Assembly: GCA_018399015.1 (NCBI GenBank)
Contig: CP073761.1
Location: 2,728,001-2,792,000 of the forward strand
DNA: 64,000 nucleotides
Reading direction: 5' to 3'
DNA from: Cyanobium sp. M30B3
GTDB lineage: Bacteria > Cyanobacteriota > Cyanobacteriia > PCC-6307 > Cyanobiaceae
Positions 43,362-55,969 of this stretch are shown piece by piece. Each line of letters begins with the position of its first letter. Positions within the stretch are counted from its first letter, which is position 1. The notes below the pieces were generated by a model. That model worked only from the letters and a program-made list of their open reading frames with translations. It was not told the DNA's origin and searched no databases. The translations under genes were made by a program, and so were the position numbers.

Positions 43362-46300
43362 TCAAGCCACCACCGCCTCCCGCTCCGCCAGGCCCAGGTT
43401 GGCCTTCTCGCTGGGGGGCACCAGCAGCTTGAACGTGCCCTTCCATCTGGGCCAGTCGGCCAGGATCGCCGCTGCCTTGGCGCTGCCGGTGAGCTCCAGG
43501 TGGGCCTCCAGCAGGGGCTTGAGCAGGGCCTCCTGCTCGGGGGTGGTGAGGTCGCAGATCGCCACAATCTCGGGGTTCACCCGCTCGGCCAGGCCGCCGC
43601 TCTCATCGAGGATGAAGGCCACGCCGCCGGTCATGCCGGCAGCCACGTTGCGGCCTGTGGAGCCGAGCACCACCACCACGCCGCCGGTCATGTACTCGCA
43701 GCAGTGGTCGCCGGCGCCCTCTACCACGGCGGCGGCGCCGCTGTTGCGCACGGCGAAACGCTCGCCGGCCCGGCCGAGGGCAAACAGCTCACCGCCGGTG
43801 GCGCCATAGAGGCAGGTGTTGCCCAGGATCACCTGGCTGCCGGGGTCGTTGCCGCCGGCGGGGGGCACCACGGTGATGCGGCCGCCGTTGATGCCCTTGC
43901 CCACGTAGTCGTTGGCTTCACCCACCAGGCGCACGGCCATGCCCTGCACGCTGAAGGCGCCGAAGCTCTGGCCGGCCGCCCCCTCGAAGGTGAGATCGAG
44001 CTGGCCATTGAAGCCCTTGTTGCCGTGGCGGGCGGCGATCTCGCCGCCCAGGCGGGCGCAGACGCTGCGGTCGGTGTTCACGATCGCCAGGGTGCGGGCC
44101 ACGCGGCTTTGGCCCTCGATGGCGGCCATCACCTCGGCATCGGCCAGGAGCTGGTCTTCCAGGATCGGGCCGTTGCCGTGGGCTACGGCGTCGTGGCGCA
44201 GCCAGCTGCGGTCGGCAGCGGCGGCGATCGGCTCCAGCAGACAGGAGAGATCGATGGCCTGGGTCTTGGCCAGCTGCCGCGAGCGCGGCTGCAGGAAGTC
44301 GCTGCGGCCGATCAGATCCTCGAGCCGGGCCACGCCCAGCACGCTCAGCAGCTGGCGCACCTCTTCGGCCACGAACAGGAAGAAGTTCACCACGTGTTCG
44401 GGGATGCCGGTGAAGCGCTTGCGCAGCGCCTCCTTCTGGCTGGCCACGCCCACCGGGCAATTGTTGGTGTGGCACACCCGGGCCATGATGCAGCCCTCGG
44501 CGATCATGGCGATCGAGCCGAAGCCGTATTCCTCGGCGCCCAGCAGGGCGGCGATGATCACGTCCCAGCCGGTCTTGAGGCCGCCGTCGGCGCGCAGCAG
44601 CACCCGGTCGCGCAGGCCGTTCACCAGCAGGGAGCGGTGCACCTCGGTGAGGCCCAGCTCCCAGGGGCTGCCGGCGTGCTTGATCGAGCTCAGCGGTGAG
44701 GCGCCGGTGCCGCCGTCGTGGCCGGAAATCTGGATCACGTCGGCGTTGGCCTTGGCCACACCGGCGGCGATCGTGCCGATACCGATCTCGGCCACCAGCT
44801 TCACGCTCACCCTGGCGGCGGGGTGCACCTGGTGCAGGTCGTGGATCAGCTGGGCCAGGTCCTCGATCGAATAGATGTCGTGGTGGGGCGGCGGCGAGAT
44901 CAGCGGCACGCCGGCCTTGCTGTTGCGCAGCCAGGCGATGTAGGGATCCACCTTGGGCCCGGGCAGCTGGCCGCCCTCGCCCGGCTTGGCCCCCTGGGCC
45001 ACCTTGATCTCCAGCTGGCGGCCGCTGCGCAGGTATTCGGGGGTCACCCCGAAGCGGCCGGAGGCGATCTGCTTGATCGCCGAGCAGGCGGTGTCGCCGT
45101 TGCGCAGGCCCTTGATCGTGGGCAGGGTGGCGGAGCGCCCCTCGCCGTCCACGTCGGTGAGCGTGTGGAAACGGGCCGGGTCCTCGCCGCCCTCGCCGCT
45201 GTTGCTCTTGCCGCCGATGCGGTTCATCGCCACCGCCAGCACCTCGTGGGCCTCGCGCGAGAGGGCCCCCAGGCTCATGCCGCCGGTGCAGAAGCGGCTG
45301 CAGATGCTCTCCACGCTCTCCACCTGATCCAGGGGCAGCGGCGTGGCAGCTGGCCTGAGCTCCAGCAGGTCGCGCAGGGCCGTCACCGGCCGGTTCTCCA
45401 GCAGCGTCTTGTAGGTGGAGAAGTGGTCGTACCCCGGGCCGGCCGCCACGGCGGCATGCAGGGCCTTGGCCATCTCGGGGCTGTTGAGGTGGTACTCGCC
45501 GCCGGTGCGGTACTGCACGAAGCCCATGAACTCGAGCTTGCTGCGGTTGAGCTCGGGGAAGGCCTTGGCGTGGAAGCTGAGGGTTTCGCTGGCGAGTTCG
45601 CTCAGGCTCAGGCCGGCCACGCGGCTGGTGGTGCCCTTGAAGGCCAGCTCGATCAGGTCGGCGCCGATGCCGATCGCCTCGAAGATCTGGGCACCGTGGT
45701 AGCTGGCCAGCAGCGAGATGCCGATCTTCGAGAGAATCTTGCGCAGGCCGTCCTCCAGTGCCTTGCGCACGTTGGCCTGCACCTGATCGGGCGTGAGGGC
45801 GGGCAGCTTGCCGCGCTCGATGTTGGTCTGCACCTTGGGCTGGGCCAGCCAGTGGCGCGCCGTCTCCCAGGTGAGCCAGGGGCACACGGCGCTGGCGCCG
45901 TAGCCGATCAGGCAGGCCACATGGTGGGTGCTCCAGCACTGGGCCGTGTCCACCACCAGCGACGCCTGCAGACGCAGGCCCAGGTTGAGCAGGTGGTGGT
46001 GCACCGCGCCCACCGCCAGCAGCGGCGGCAGGGTGGTGGTGGTGGCGCTGATGCCGCCCGAGGCGGGGCGATCACTCAGCACCAGGATCTGGCTGCCGGC
46101 GCGCACCGCGGCCTCGGCCTCACCGCGCAGGCGCTCGAGGGCGGCGCTGAAGGCTGCGGGCCCATCGGTGATCGGCACCAGGGTGGAGAGGGTGCTCAGG
46201 GGAAGCCCCTGCTCTCCGAGGGCCACCAGTTCCGCCTCGTTGAGGATCGGGCTGCCCAAATGCAGCACGGCGGCGGCCGAGGCCTCAGGACGCAGGGCCG

Positions 46301-47957
46301 AGCCCCGCTGGCCCAGGTGCATCTCCAGGCTCATCACCAGCTTCTCGCGCAGCGGATCGATCGGCGGGTTGGTGACCTGGGCGAAGCGCTGCTTGAAGTA
46401 GTCGTAGAGCAGGTGGGGCTTGTCGGAGAGCACCGCCAGGGGGATGTCGTCGCCCATGCAGTAGGTGGGCTCCTTGCCGGCGCCGGCCATGTCCTCGATC
46501 ACCAGGTCGAAGTCTTCCGCCGTGAAGCCGAAGGCCGTCTGCAGCTGCAGCAGCTCCAGGTCGCCCAGCTGGCGTTCCTGGCTCCAGGGCTGGGGAGCCA
46601 GGCTGCGGCGGTGCTCCGCCAGCCAGGCGGCGTAGGGATGGCGCGCGGCCACCTCCTGCTTCACCTCCCAGTTGTGCAGCAGGCGGCCCTGCTCCAGATC
46701 CACCGCCAGCATCTGGCCGGGGCCGAGGCGGCCCTTCTCGATGATGCGGCTCTCCTCCAGCTCGGCCACGCCCGTTTCCGAGCCCATCACCACGAAGCCG
46801 TCGCTGGTGATGCAGTAGCGGGCAGGCCGCAGGCCATTGCGATCCAGAGTGGCGCCGACGCTGCGGCCATCGGCGAACACCAGCAGGGCCGGGCCGTCCC
46901 AGGGCTCCTGGGTGCAGGCCGAATACTCATAGAACGCCTGAACATCAGGCTTGTCGGCCAGCTCGGGCTGGTTGCGGAAGGCCTCCGGCACCAGGGTGAG
47001 CAGGCTCTCGGTGATCGGCCGGCCACTGCGCACCAGCAGCTCCAGGGTGGCGTCGAGGTTGGCCGAATCGCTGAAGGCGGCGTTCACCACCGGCTTGAGG
47101 TCGGCGGCAGCCTCGCCCCACACCGCATCGAGGCTGGCCTCCGAGGCCCGGGCCCAGTTGAGGTTGCCCAGCAGGGTGTTGATCTCGCCGTTGTGACCCA
47201 GCAGCCGCATCGGCTGGGCCAGGGGCCAGCGGGGCAGGGTGTTGGTGCTGAAGCGGCGGTGGTACACCGCGAAGGTCACGGCGAAGCGCTCGTCGCGCAG
47301 GTCGGCGTAGAAACGCGCCAGCACCTCCGAGCGCACCATGCCCTTGTACACAACCGTGCGGCCGCTGAGCGAGGCGAAATAGAGGTCGCTGGGGCCGGCC
47401 CCCCAGGCCGCGCGGGCCCGGTCACCGCAGCGGCGGCGCAGGCGGAACAGCAGCCCCTCCAGGGCGTCGCCGCCCTGCTCAGCGGCCAGCAGCCACTGCT
47501 CGATCACCGGGGCGGTATCGCGGGCCATCGGGCCCAGCACCGCCGGATCCACCGGCACCACCCGCCAGCCCATGCTGCGCAGCCCCAGCCGCTCGGCCTC
47601 TTCGTTGCAGAAGGCTCTGGCCTGCTCGCGGCGCTCGGCATCTGCAGGCATGAACACCATGCCCAGTCCCCGGCCCGGGCCGGAGCAGGCGGAGGCCTCA
47701 GGCCACACCGCCTCCAGGTACGACCAGGGGATCCCGCAGAGCACACCCGAGCCGTCGCCGGAGTCGCCATCGCCGCCGCAGCCACCGCGGTGCTCCATGC
47801 AGTGCAGCCCGCGCAGCGCCTGCTCCAGCACCCAATGGCTGGCCTCCCCTTTCAGACTCGCCAGAAAACCCACTCCGCAGGCGTCTTTCTCACCCGCCAC
47901 AGCGGCCGGCGCCGGGCTGTCGCAGTGGGGCCAAACAGGACGCGAAAACTGGGGCAT
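43362..47957 (-). CDS. gltB: Glutamate synthase large subunit (probably ferredoxin-dependent)
   Basis: It makes two glutamates from glutamine and 2-oxoglutarate, the second half of ammonium assimilation. The 1531-residue protein has the class II glutaminase domain with nucleophile Cys27 in [12 protein letters not shown] after a short propeptide, and a central domain. The FMN-binding synthase domain has [16 protein letters not shown] and [20 protein letters not shown], and the 3Fe-4S cysteines lie in [15 protein letters not shown] (about 1155-1166). The C-terminal beta-helix has [20 protein letters not shown]. No small NADPH subunit gene is adjacent, and picocyanobacteria generally use ferredoxin, so the name glsF may be more exact. 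The start at 47957 places Cys27 correctly. Confidence 0.95.
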   Translation of the reverse strand: MPQFSRPVWPHCDSPAPAAVAGEKDACGVGFLASLKGEASHWVLEQALRGLHCMEHRGGCGGDGDSGDGSGVLCGIPWSYLEAVWPEASACSGPGRGLGMVFMPADAERREQARAFCNEEAERLGLRSMGWRVVPVDPAVLGPMARDTAPVIEQWLLAAEQGGDALEGLLFRLRRRCGDRARAAWGAGPSDLYFASLSGRTVVYKGMVRSEVLARFYADLRDERFAVTFAVYHRRFSTNTLPRWPLAQPMRLLGHNGEINTLLGNLNWARASEASLDAVWGEAAADLKPVVNAAFSDSANLDATLELLVRSGRPITESLLTLVPEAFRNQPELADKPDVQAFYEYSACTQEPWDGPALLVFADGRSVGATLDRNGLRPARYCITSDGFVVMGSETGVAELEESRIIEKGRLGPGQMLAVDLEQGRLLHNWEVKQEVAARHPYAAWLAEHRRSLAPQPWSQERQLGDLELLQLQTAFGFTAEDFDLVIEDMAGAGKEPTYCMGDDIPLAVLSDKPHLLYDYFKQRFAQVTNPPIDPLREKLVMSLEMHLGQRGSALRPEASAAAVLHLGSPILNEAELVALGEQGLPLSTLSTLVPITDGPAAFSAALERLRGEAEAAVRAGSQILVLSDRPASGGISATTTTLPPLLAVGAVHHHLLNLGLRLQASLVVDTAQCWSTHHVACLIGYGASAVCPWLTWETARHWLAQPKVQTNIERGKLPALTPDQVQANVRKALEDGLRKILSKIGISLLASYHGAQIFEAIGIGADLIELAFKGTTSRVAGLSLSELASETLSFHAKAFPELNRSKLEFMGFVQYRTGGEYHLNSPEMAKALHAAVAAGPGYDHFSTYKTLLENRPVTALRDLLELRPAATPLPLDQVESVESICSRFCTGGMSLGALSREAHEVLAVAMNRIGGKSNSGEGGEDPARFHTLTDVDGEGRSATLPTIKGLRNGDTACSAIKQIASGRFGVTPEYLRSGRQLEIKVAQGAKPGEGGQLPGPKVDPYIAWLRNSKAGVPLISPPPHHDIYSIEDLAQLIHDLHQVHPAARVSVKLVAEIGIGTIAAGVAKANADVIQISGHDGGTGASPLSSIKHAGSPWELGLTEVHRSLLVNGLRDRVLLRADGGLKTGWDVIIAALLGAEEYGFGSIAMIAEGCIMARVCHTNNCPVGVASQKEALRKRFTGIPEHVVNFFLFVAEEVRQLLSVLGVARLEDLIGRSDFLQPRSRQLAKTQAIDLSCLLEPIAAAADRSWLRHDAVAHGNGPILEDQLLADAEVMAAIEGQSRVARTLAIVNTDRSVCARLGGEIAARHGNKGFNGQLDLTFEGAAGQSFGAFSVQGMAVRLVGEANDYVGKGINGGRITVVPPAGGNDPGSQVILGNTCLYGATGGELFALGRAGERFAVRNSGAAAVVEGAGDHCCEYMTGGVVVVLGSTGRNVAAGMTGGVAFILDESGGLAERVNPEIVAICDLTTPEQEALLKPLLEAHLELTGSAKAAAILADWPRWKGTFKLLVPPSEKANLGLAEREAVVA

Positions 47958-48126
47958 GTCCAGGGGGGTTCCGGCAGGGGCGCGGGGATTGGGTTGTGCT
48001 GAGCACCGGCGCCACAGCGGGCCCCGGGGCTCGCGCGACAGCGGAACCTCAGATCCTAGTTACAGGAGGCCCGGCAAGCGCGTCTAGCGTCCTGGAACCC
48101 ACGCCGCAGCCGCACCTCCTCCTGCC
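47958..48126. promoter_or_regulatory. Divergent promoter region gltB / glycosidase gene
   Basis: This 169-base gap lies between two diverging starts and must contain both promoters. CAGATCCTAGTTACAGGAGG near 48050-48070 includes a Shine-Dalgarno-like AGGAGG too far from the plus-strand ATG to serve it. No NtcA site (GTA-N8-TAC) was recognised by eye. Confidence 0.4.
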
Positions 48127-49896
48127 ATGCCCCCTGCCTCCGCCACCGCAGCTCTGGTCACCCTGGTGCTCGGCAGCCTGGTGAATCCCGTTGCGTGGAG
48201 TTGGCAGGCGGCCGACGCCGCCCCACGCCAACCCCTCTCCTCCAGCCGCAGCGGCCCAGCCCCCCGCAACCGCGAAGGCACCAGCCTGCAGATCAACGGC
48301 CGAAGCCAGCAGGCCCAGTGGCGCTGGATCGGCGCCGGCGGCCAGCCACCCCAGCAGCTCTGGCTGCCCCTGGAGGTGCTCCAGAACCAGCTGGGGGTGA
48401 GCAGCCGCTCCCTGCCCGACGGCACCCTCGACCTGGAATGGTTCGGCCAGGGATTGAAGGTGCCGCCGGCCGAGCAACAGGCCCTCGCCGATGAAGTGGC
48501 CCTCGATGCCCTGCCCCTGCTGCGGGCCCTGGGGGTGGGCGTGGAGGCGGAGGGGAGCCAGCTGCGGCTGCGCCTGGCCCCCGCCCGGCTTGTGCAGGTG
48601 CGCAGCTCCAACCAGGGAGCCACCCGGCGCGTGGTGCTCGATCTCAATGCGCCCGCCCTGGTGCGCCAGGAGGGCAATGAGCTGGTGCTCGACCTCCGCA
48701 GCGACCCGCAGCTGCAGACCCAGCTGCGCCAGCTCGGCCTGGTGGCCCGCCCGGCAGGCCCAAGCCTGGCCCTGCGCAGCAGCCTGGGCACGCCCCAGCG
48801 GGTGTTCAGCCTGGGCGAGCCCAACCGGCTGGTGATCGACCTGCCCGCCGGCAGCACGGCCACCGCCCCCACCAGCCCCACGGCGCCTGCGCCGATCGAC
48901 CCCCGCCTGCAGGCCCTGCTGGGACGGGGCGTGCGCTGGGAGCAGATCAGCCGCAGCGGCATGCGCATCAACGCCGTGCGGGTGGAGCCGCTCAACGGAC
49001 CGCTGCGGCTGGCCCCCCTGGCGCCGGCCGGGGGAATGGAGGGGCTGGTCACCCTCCCCCAGCTGGCCCAGCAACGCCAGGCCCTGGTGGCCGTGAACGG
49101 GGGCTACTTCAACCGGGTGCGCCGCCTGCCCCTCGGGGCCCTGAAACAGGACGGCCGCTGGCTCTCCGGGCCGATCCTCAACCGGGGGGTGGCCGCCTGG
49201 AGCGGCCGGGAGCTGCCCCGTTTCGGCCGGCTCAGCCTGCAGGACTGGGTGAGCGGCGCCGACGGCCGGCGCCAGCCCCTGGTGGTGGTGAACAGCGGCT
49301 TCGTGCAGCGGGGCATCAGCCGCTACGACGACGCCTGGGGCCCGGTGTACCGCGCCCTGAGCGGCTCGGAGTCGGCCCTGCTGCTGCGCCAGGGGGTGGT
49401 GAGCCAGCGCTTCGAGAGCGGCCAACTGGAGCAGGGGGTGCCACTGCGGCCCGGCGACACATTGCTGGTGGCCCGCGGTGGAGCCCTGCTGCCCTGGAGC
49501 CAGGGCGAACGGCTCACGGTCAACAGCCAGCCCAGTTCGCCCCTGGGCAATGCCGACCAGGTGATCGGCGGTGGGCCCCTGCTGCTGCTGAACGGCCAGT
49601 TCGTGCTCAACGGCGCCGCCGAGAACTTCGGAGCCGCCTTCATGAAACAGGGCGCGCCCCGCACGGTGCTGGCCAGCGATGGCCTGGAGGTGTGGCTGGT
49701 CACCCTCCAAGGGGAGAACAGCCCCGGCCCCACCCTGGAGCAGACCGCCCAGATCCTGCGCCAGATGGGCGTGCGCGATGCCCTCAACCTCGATGGCGGC
49801 AGCTCCACCGGCCTGGTGATGGGGGGCAGCCTGCGGGTGATGGGCCGCGGGGTGGCGGGCCGGGTGCACAACGGCGTGGGGCTGGTGGCGCCCTGA
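48127..49896 (+). CDS. Exported phosphodiester glycosidase-domain protein
   Basis: The 589-residue protein has an N-terminal hydrophobic stretch (ATAALVTLVLGSLVNPVAW) ending near AADAAPRQ, consistent with a signal peptide. Residues about 45-245 are beta-rich with AMIN-like repeats (ATRRVVLDLNAPALV, SLGEPNRLVIDLPAG). Residues about 275-589 are the NAGPA-type domain: LVAVNGGYFNRVRRLPLGAL, ADQVIGGGPLLLLNGQFV, and LNLDGGSSTGLVMGGSLRVM near the end. Such proteins are periplasmic or wall-linked; substrate unknown in cyanobacteria. The ATG at 48127 fits the signal peptide. Confidence 0.88.
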   Translation: MPPASATAALVTLVLGSLVNPVAWSWQAADAAPRQPLSSSRSGPAPRNREGTSLQINGRSQQAQWRWIGAGGQPPQQLWLPLEVLQNQLGVSSRSLPDGTLDLEWFGQGLKVPPAEQQALADEVALDALPLLRALGVGVEAEGSQLRLRLAPARLVQVRSSNQGATRRVVLDLNAPALVRQEGNELVLDLRSDPQLQTQLRQLGLVARPAGPSLALRSSLGTPQRVFSLGEPNRLVIDLPAGSTATAPTSPTAPAPIDPRLQALLGRGVRWEQISRSGMRINAVRVEPLNGPLRLAPLAPAGGMEGLVTLPQLAQQRQALVAVNGGYFNRVRRLPLGALKQDGRWLSGPILNRGVAAWSGRELPRFGRLSLQDWVSGADGRRQPLVVVNSGFVQRGISRYDDAWGPVYRALSGSESALLLRQGVVSQRFESGQLEQGVPLRPGDTLLVARGGALLPWSQGERLTVNSQPSSPLGNADQVIGGGPLLLLNGQFVLNGAAENFGAAFMKQGAPRTVLASDGLEVWLVTLQGENSPGPTLEQTAQILRQMGVRDALNLDGGSSTGLVMGGSLRVMGRGVAGRVHNGVGLVAP

Positions 49897-49988
49897 TCGC
49901 CCATGCCCCGGCGACGGGTTGCAGGGGCTCCCGCTGCCAGGATGGCTGCAGTCCGATTCTCCGGCTGATGCCGGACCGTGTCGCCACC

Positions 49989-50324
49989 ATGCCCAAGGGC
50001 CACAGCCTGCGCCTCACCGCCGCCGCCGCCGCCGAACTGGGCCGCCAGGCCGCGGTGGCCGGCACGCCGGGCCTGATGCACCTCGACCTGGTGGAGGGGG
50101 GCTGTGAGCAGTGGACGATCCGGCTGCGCCCGGGACACCTGGCGGGAGTGCCCATCGCCCGGGCCGATGGGGTGACGCTCTACGCCCCCGATGGGCAGCT
50201 GGCCCTGCTGGCGGGGCTCAGCCTCGACTACCGCGGCGATCTCAGTGGCGGTGGCTTTCTGGTGCGCAGCAGCGCGACGCTGAAGTGCTGTGCCTGCGGG
50301 GCCGCCTTCAGCCGCCAGGGCTGA
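49989..50324 (+). CDS. HesB/IscA-like iron-sulfur protein
   Basis: The protein has 111 residues from the ATG at 49989 (an ATG at 49968 is also possible; the frame is open to 49692 through the previous gene). LRLTAAAAAELGRQAAV is followed by GLMHLDLVEGGCEQWTIRL, the first Cys region of A-type iron-sulfur carriers, and SLDYRGDLSGGGFLVRSSAT. The C-terminal CCACGAAFS is the C-x-C pair position. It probably takes part in Fe-S cluster carriage or scaffolding. It lies 100 bases upstream of rpsL. Confidence 0.7.
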   Translation: MPKGHSLRLTAAAAAELGRQAAVAGTPGLMHLDLVEGGCEQWTIRLRPGHLAGVPIARADGVTLYAPDGQLALLAGLSLDYRGDLSGGGFLVRSSATLKCCACGAAFSRQG

Positions 50325-50423
50325 TCGCGGGGTGGACGGGCAGACGACCCAGTAAGGTGGCGGATTGTCGAAAGCGGTCGGTCGTCCGACCACTGTTCCC
50401 GGCCCCCGAACCTTCGGCCCTCG

Positions 50424-50798
50424 ATGCCCACTATTCAGCAGCTCATCCGTACCGAGCGGCAGACCCTGACTCGCAAGACGAAGTCCCCTGCCCTGCGCGC
50501 CTGCCCCGAGCGGCGAGGTGTGTGCACCCGCGTGTACACCTCCACCCCCAAGAAGCCCAATTCAGCGCTGCGCAAGGTGGCCCGGGTGCGCCTCACCTCC
50601 GGTTTTGAGGTCACCGCGTACATCCCCGGCATCGGCCACAACCTGCAGGAGCACTCCGTGGTGCTGATCCGCGGCGGCCGGGTCAAGGATCTGCCTGGTG
50701 TGCGCTACCACATCATTCGCGGCACGCTTGACACCGCCGGTGTCAAGGACCGCCGTCAGTCCCGCTCCAAGTACGGCGCCAAGACTCCCAAGGGCTGA
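50424..50798 (+). CDS. rpsL: 30S ribosomal protein S12
   Basis: This decoding-centre protein has 124 residues with the invariant [20 protein letters not shown] and [20 protein letters not shown], ending [12 protein letters not shown]. The lysine positions where streptomycin-resistance changes occur are wild type (PKKPNS and RVKDLPG). It is the first gene of the str operon rpsL-rpsG-fusA-tuf-rpsJ. Confidence 0.98.
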   Translation: MPTIQQLIRTERQTLTRKTKSPALRACPERRGVCTRVYTSTPKKPNSALRKVARVRLTSGFEVTAYIPGIGHNLQEHSVVLIRGGRVKDLPGVRYHIIRGTLDTAGVKDRRQSRSKYGAKTPKG

Positions 50799-50878
50799 TG
50801 ACCGCGGGGGCCCCGGCCTGAGCCTCCACCTCCCAGCCCCCTCCATCCCCTTCCCGTTCCTCCCTTTCCAGTTCCTCC

Positions 50879-51349
50879 ATGTCTCGCCGCAACGCTGCCG
50901 AGAAGCGCCCGGTTCTCCCCGATCCCCAGTTCAACAGCCGTCTGGCCTCGATGATCGTGGCCCGGCTGATGAAGCACGGCAAGAAGTCCACCGCCCAGCG
51001 GATCCTCTCGGATGCCTTCAGCCTGATCAACGAGCGCACCGGCAACGACCCGCTCGAGCTGTTCGAAACCGCCGTGCGCAACGCCACCCCGCTGGTGGAA
51101 GTGCGCGCCCGCCGCGTGGGTGGCGCCACCTACCAGGTGCCCATGGAGGTTCGCCAGGAGCGAGGCACCGCCATGGCCCTGCGCTGGCTGGTGAATTTCT
51201 CGCGAGCCCGCAACGGCCGCAGCATGGCCCAGAAACTGGCCGGCGAACTGATGGACGCCGCCAATGAGGCCGGCAGCGCCGTTCGCAAGCGCGAGGAAAC
51301 CCACAAAATGGCCGAGGCCAACAAGGCCTTCGCCCACTACCGCTACTGA
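50879..51349 (+). CDS. rpsG: 30S ribosomal protein S7
   Basis: This 156-residue 16S rRNA-binding protein of the small-subunit head, and in bacteria often the translational repressor of the str operon, begins [20 protein letters not shown]. It contains [20 protein letters not shown] and ends [18 protein letters not shown]. The 80-base gap after rpsL is compatible with co-transcription. Confidence 0.98.
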   Translation: MSRRNAAEKRPVLPDPQFNSRLASMIVARLMKHGKKSTAQRILSDAFSLINERTGNDPLELFETAVRNATPLVEVRARRVGGATYQVPMEVRQERGTAMALRWLVNFSRARNGRSMAQKLAGELMDAANEAGSAVRKREETHKMAEANKAFAHYRY

Positions 51350-51429
51350 GCCGTAGCACCCATCGGGCCCTGGAGCACCGCTCTGTAGAGTGCCCTTCAC
51401 ATTTTTAGACCCTTCGGAGACCTCCCACT

Positions 51430-53505
51430 GTGGCCCGCGCCTTTCCACTGGAACGCGTCAGAAATATCGGTATCGCCGCCCACATCGACGCGGGTAAAAC
51501 CACCACCACCGAGCGCATCCTGTTCTATTCAGGTGTCGTTCACAAGATGGGCGAGGTGCACGACGGCGCAGCCGTGACCGACTGGATGGCCCAGGAACGG
51601 GAGCGCGGCATCACCATCACCGCTGCGGCCATCTCCACCAGCTGGAAGGATCACCGCATCAACATCATTGACACCCCTGGCCACGTGGACTTCACCATCG
51701 AGGTGGAGCGCTCGATGCGGGTGCTGGATGGCGTGATCGCCGTGTTCTGCGCCGTCGGGGGCGTGCAGCCCCAGTCGGAAACCGTATGGCGTCAGGCGGA
51801 TCGCTACAAGGTGCCGCGCATGGTGTTCGTCAACAAGATGGACCGCACGGGCGCCGATTTCCTCAAGGTCTACGGCCAGATCAAAGACCGCCTCAAGGCC
51901 AACGCCGCCCCCATCCAGTTGCCGATCGGCGCTGAAGGCGAACTCAGCGGCATCATTGATCTTGTCAAGAACAAAGCCTTCATCTACAAGGACGATCTCG
52001 GCAAGGACATCGAAGAGGCCGATGTACCCGCCGACATGGCCGATCAGGTTGCCGAGTGGCGCAACAAGCTGATGGAGTCGGTCGCCGAGACCGACGAAGA
52101 CCTGGTGGAGGTGTTCCTGGAAACCGGCGAACTCAGCGAGGAGCAGCTGCGCAAGGGCATCCGTGAGGGCGTGCTCAAGCACGGCTTGGTGCCGATGCTC
52201 TGCGGTTCGGCCTTCAAGAACAAGGGCGTGCAGCTGCTGCTCGATGCGGTGGTCGACTATCTGCCCGCCCCCGTGGACATCCCCCCGATTCAGGGTCTGC
52301 TCCCCGATGGCAGCGAAGCGGTGCGCCCCTGCGAGGACAGTGCCCCCTTCAGCGCCCTGGCCTTCAAGGTGATGGCCGACCCCTTCGGCAAGCTCACCTT
52401 TGTGCGCATCTACTCCGGTGTGCTCCAGAAGGGCAGCTATGTGCTCAACTCCACCAAGGACAAGAAGGAGCGCATCTCCCGCCTGATCATCCTCAAGGCC
52501 GATGAGCGCGAAGAAGTGGATGAGCTGCGCGCCGGCGACCTCGGCGCCGTGCTGGGCCTCAAGGACACCACCACCGGTGACACCCTCTGCGTGGACAGCG
52601 ATCCGATCATTCTGGAATCGCTCTACATTCCCGAGCCCGTGATCTCCGTGGCCGTGGAGCCCAAGACCAAGGGCGACATGGAGAAACTCTCCAAGGCCCT
52701 CACCTCCCTGTCTGAAGAAGATCCCACTTTCCGGGTCTCCACCGATCCGGAAACCAACCAGACCGTGATCGCCGGCATGGGCGAACTCCACCTGGAAATT
52801 CTGGTGGACCGCATGCTGCGTGAGTTCAAGGTGGAGGCCAACATCGGTGCTCCCCAGGTGTCCTACCGGGAAACCATCCGGGGCAGCGCCAAGGGCGAAG
52901 GCAAATTCGCCCGCCAGACCGGCGGCAAGGGCCAGTACGGCCACGTGGTGATCGAGATGGAGCCCGGTGAACCGGGAACGGGTTTCGAGTTCGTCAACAA
53001 GATCGTTGGCGGTGTCGTGCCCAAGGAATACATCGGTCCTGCCGAAAACGGCATGAAGGAAACCTGCGAATCCGGTGTGATTGCGGGTTATCCGATGATC
53101 GATGTGCGCGTCACCATGGTGGACGGCTCTTACCACGACGTCGACTCTTCGGAGATGGCGTTCAAGATCGCCGGCTCCATGGCCTTCAAAGACGGCGTCA
53201 AGAAGTGCAACCCCGTACTGCTTGAGCCGATGATGAAGGTGGAGGTCGAGATCCCCGAGGATTTCCTCGGTTCCGTGATCGGCGACCTCTCCTCGCGCCG
53301 TGGCCAGGTCGAAGGGCAGTCCGTCGATGACGGCCAGTCCAAGGTCCAGGCCAAGGTGCCCCTGGCCGAGATGTTCGGCTACGCCACCCAGCTCCGATCC
53401 ATGACCCAGGGTCGGGGTATCTTCTCGATGGAATTCAGCCACTACGAGGAAGTTCCTCGCAATGTGGCCGAGGCCATCATCTCCAAGAATCAGGGCAAGT
53501 CCTGA
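51430..53505 (+). CDS. fusA: Elongation factor G
   Basis: This translocase GTPase has 691 residues and a GTG start at 51430 preceded by GGAGACC. G motifs: [15 protein letters not shown] (G1), [20 protein letters not shown] (G3), [12 protein letters not shown] (G4), [11 protein letters not shown] (G5). Domain IV contains [20 protein letters not shown] and domain V ends [19 protein letters not shown]. Length and order are normal for the str operon. Confidence 0.98.
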   Translation: MARAFPLERVRNIGIAAHIDAGKTTTTERILFYSGVVHKMGEVHDGAAVTDWMAQERERGITITAAAISTSWKDHRINIIDTPGHVDFTIEVERSMRVLDGVIAVFCAVGGVQPQSETVWRQADRYKVPRMVFVNKMDRTGADFLKVYGQIKDRLKANAAPIQLPIGAEGELSGIIDLVKNKAFIYKDDLGKDIEEADVPADMADQVAEWRNKLMESVAETDEDLVEVFLETGELSEEQLRKGIREGVLKHGLVPMLCGSAFKNKGVQLLLDAVVDYLPAPVDIPPIQGLLPDGSEAVRPCEDSAPFSALAFKVMADPFGKLTFVRIYSGVLQKGSYVLNSTKDKKERISRLIILKADEREEVDELRAGDLGAVLGLKDTTTGDTLCVDSDPIILESLYIPEPVISVAVEPKTKGDMEKLSKALTSLSEEDPTFRVSTDPETNQTVIAGMGELHLEILVDRMLREFKVEANIGAPQVSYRETIRGSAKGEGKFARQTGGKGQYGHVVIEMEPGEPGTGFEFVNKIVGGVVPKEYIGPAENGMKETCESGVIAGYPMIDVRVTMVDGSYHDVDSSEMAFKIAGSMAFKDGVKKCNPVLLEPMMKVEVEIPEDFLGSVIGDLSSRRGQVEGQSVDDGQSKVQAKVPLAEMFGYATQLRSMTQGRGIFSMEFSHYEEVPRNVAEAIISKNQGKS

Positions 53506-53546
53506 TCTTTTCCCCCTAACCCACCTACCCCCGATTCTTTCCTTCC

Positions 53547-54746
<1,200 letters not shown>

Positions 54747-54781
54747 ACACCAGCCAGGTCTTCCCGCTGATCTAGGTTCAC

Positions 54782-54805
54782 AGGGGTGGGCAGCCGTCCA
54801 CCCCT
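54782..54805 (+). terminator. Hairpin between tuf and rpsJ
   Basis: AGGGGTGG and CCACCCCT form an 8-bp stem with an 8-base loop, 36 bases after the tuf stop. There is no T-run, so it may be a partial terminator or an mRNA processing or stability element within the str operon. Confidence 0.4.
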
Positions 54806-54940
54806 CTGCCGTCTCTGCCCCTGGCAGACGGGCAAACCGATCTCCCGCATCTCGACAACCTCAGCGCAACCCGAGGTCATCTCCCGGCCCCGGCCGGTTT
54901 TTCCGCTCCCTGCAGCGACCCCAGGACCGTCTTCATTCCC

Positions 54941-55261
54941 ATGTCCACCGCCATCGCCCAGCAGAAGATCCGCATCCGCCTCAAGGCGTTTGATCGCCGC
55001 ATGCTGGATCTCTCCTGCGACAAAATCATTGAAACGGCCGATCACACCGCCGCCACGGCGATCGGACCGATCCCCCTGCCCACCAAGCGCAAGATCTACT
55101 GCGTGCTGCGCTCGCCCCACGTGGACAAGGACTCCCGTGAGCACTTCGAGACCCGCACCCACCGCCGGATCATCGACATCTACAGCCCCTCGGCCAAGAC
55201 CATCGATGCCCTGATGAAGCTCGACCTGCCGAGCGGCGTGGACATCGAGGTGAAGCTCTGA
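54941..55261 (+). CDS. rpsJ: 30S ribosomal protein S10
   Basis: The 106-residue protein contains [40 protein letters not shown] and [20 protein letters not shown], and ends [13 protein letters not shown]. Its position after tuf is the cyanobacterial arrangement. The 194-base spacer after tuf contains a hairpin and possibly its own promoter. Confidence 0.98.
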   Translation: MSTAIAQQKIRIRLKAFDRRMLDLSCDKIIETADHTAATAIGPIPLPTKRKIYCVLRSPHVDKDSREHFETRTHRRIIDIYSPSAKTIDALMKLDLPSGVDIEVKL

Positions 55262-55321
55262 GTCCAGGCCGCGCCGGCCAGGGGTTGTTTCTAGGATAGG
55301 CGGGCATCTCCTGCTGAAGCC

Positions 55322-55969
55322 ATGGGTGAACTGGCCGTACGGGAGCTGCCCCTGTTTCCGCTGCCCGATGTGGTGCTCTTCCCGCAGGAAGTGTTGCCGC
55401 TGCACATCTTCGAGCCCCGCTACCGGATGCTGCTGCGCACGGTGATGGCCGAGGATCGGCGCTTCGGCGTGATCCGCTGGGATCCCCAGGAACGGCGCAT
55501 GGCCGATGTGGGCTGTTGTGCCGAAATCATCCACTGCCAGACCCAGGAGGATGACCGCAGCAACATCGTGACCATGGGCCAGCAACGCTTCCGCGTGCTG
55601 GACGTCGTGCGGGAGGCCCCGTTTCGCGTCGGGCTGGTGAGCTGGATCGAAGATGAGCCCGACAGCGACAGCCGAGGCGTGGCCGACCTGGCCGATCAGG
55701 TGCGGGACGCCCTCAAGGACGTGGTGGAACTCACCGCCAAACTGATCGGCAAGCCCGCCCAGCTGCCCGGCGATCTGCCCGACCTGCCCCGCGAGCTCTC
55801 CTTCTGGATCGGCTCCCACCTGGGCGGGCCGGTGGCCGACCACCAGCAGGCCCTGCTGGAGATCACCAGCACCGGCGAACGCCTGCGCCAGGAATTCGAC
55901 CTGCTCGACCACACCCGCCGTCAACTGGCGGCCCGCACCGTGCTCAAGGACACCTTCCAGCCCCAGTGA
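55322..55969 (+). CDS. LON substrate-binding domain protein
   Basis: The 215-residue protein is the stand-alone LON N-terminal domain without ATPase or protease parts. It reads ELPLFPLPDVVLFPQEVLPL, HIFEPRYRMLLRTVMAEDRR, IVTMGQQRFRVLDVVREAPF, with helical C-terminal QLPGDLPDLPRELSFWIGS. It probably binds peptides; true role unknown. It is conserved in picocyanobacteria next to rpsJ. The stop overlaps the GTG of the next gene by four bases. Confidence 0.9.
   Translation: MGELAVRELPLFPLPDVVLFPQEVLPLHIFEPRYRMLLRTVMAEDRRFGVIRWDPQERRMADVGCCAEIIHCQTQEDDRSNIVTMGQQRFRVLDVVREAPFRVGLVSWIEDEPDSDSRGVADLADQVRDALKDVVELTAKLIGKPAQLPGDLPDLPRELSFWIGSHLGGPVADHQQALLEITSTGERLRQEFDLLDHTRRQLAARTVLKDTFQPQ

Noticed and set aside
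44718-48002. 1094-residue open frame on the plus strand opposite gltB
   Set aside because: It is a GC-bias shadow of the conserved gltB on the minus strand: His/Gly/Arg/Gln-rich with no family motifs. Other long frames opposite fusA (51529-53442), tuf (53490-54506), rne (59041-60993) and the phosphodiester glycosidase gene (48049-49869) are rejected for the same reason.
50324-50424. Specific promoter for the str operon
   Set aside because: A strong promoter is expected in the 100 bases before rpsL, but no convincing -35/-10 pair could be chosen by eye.
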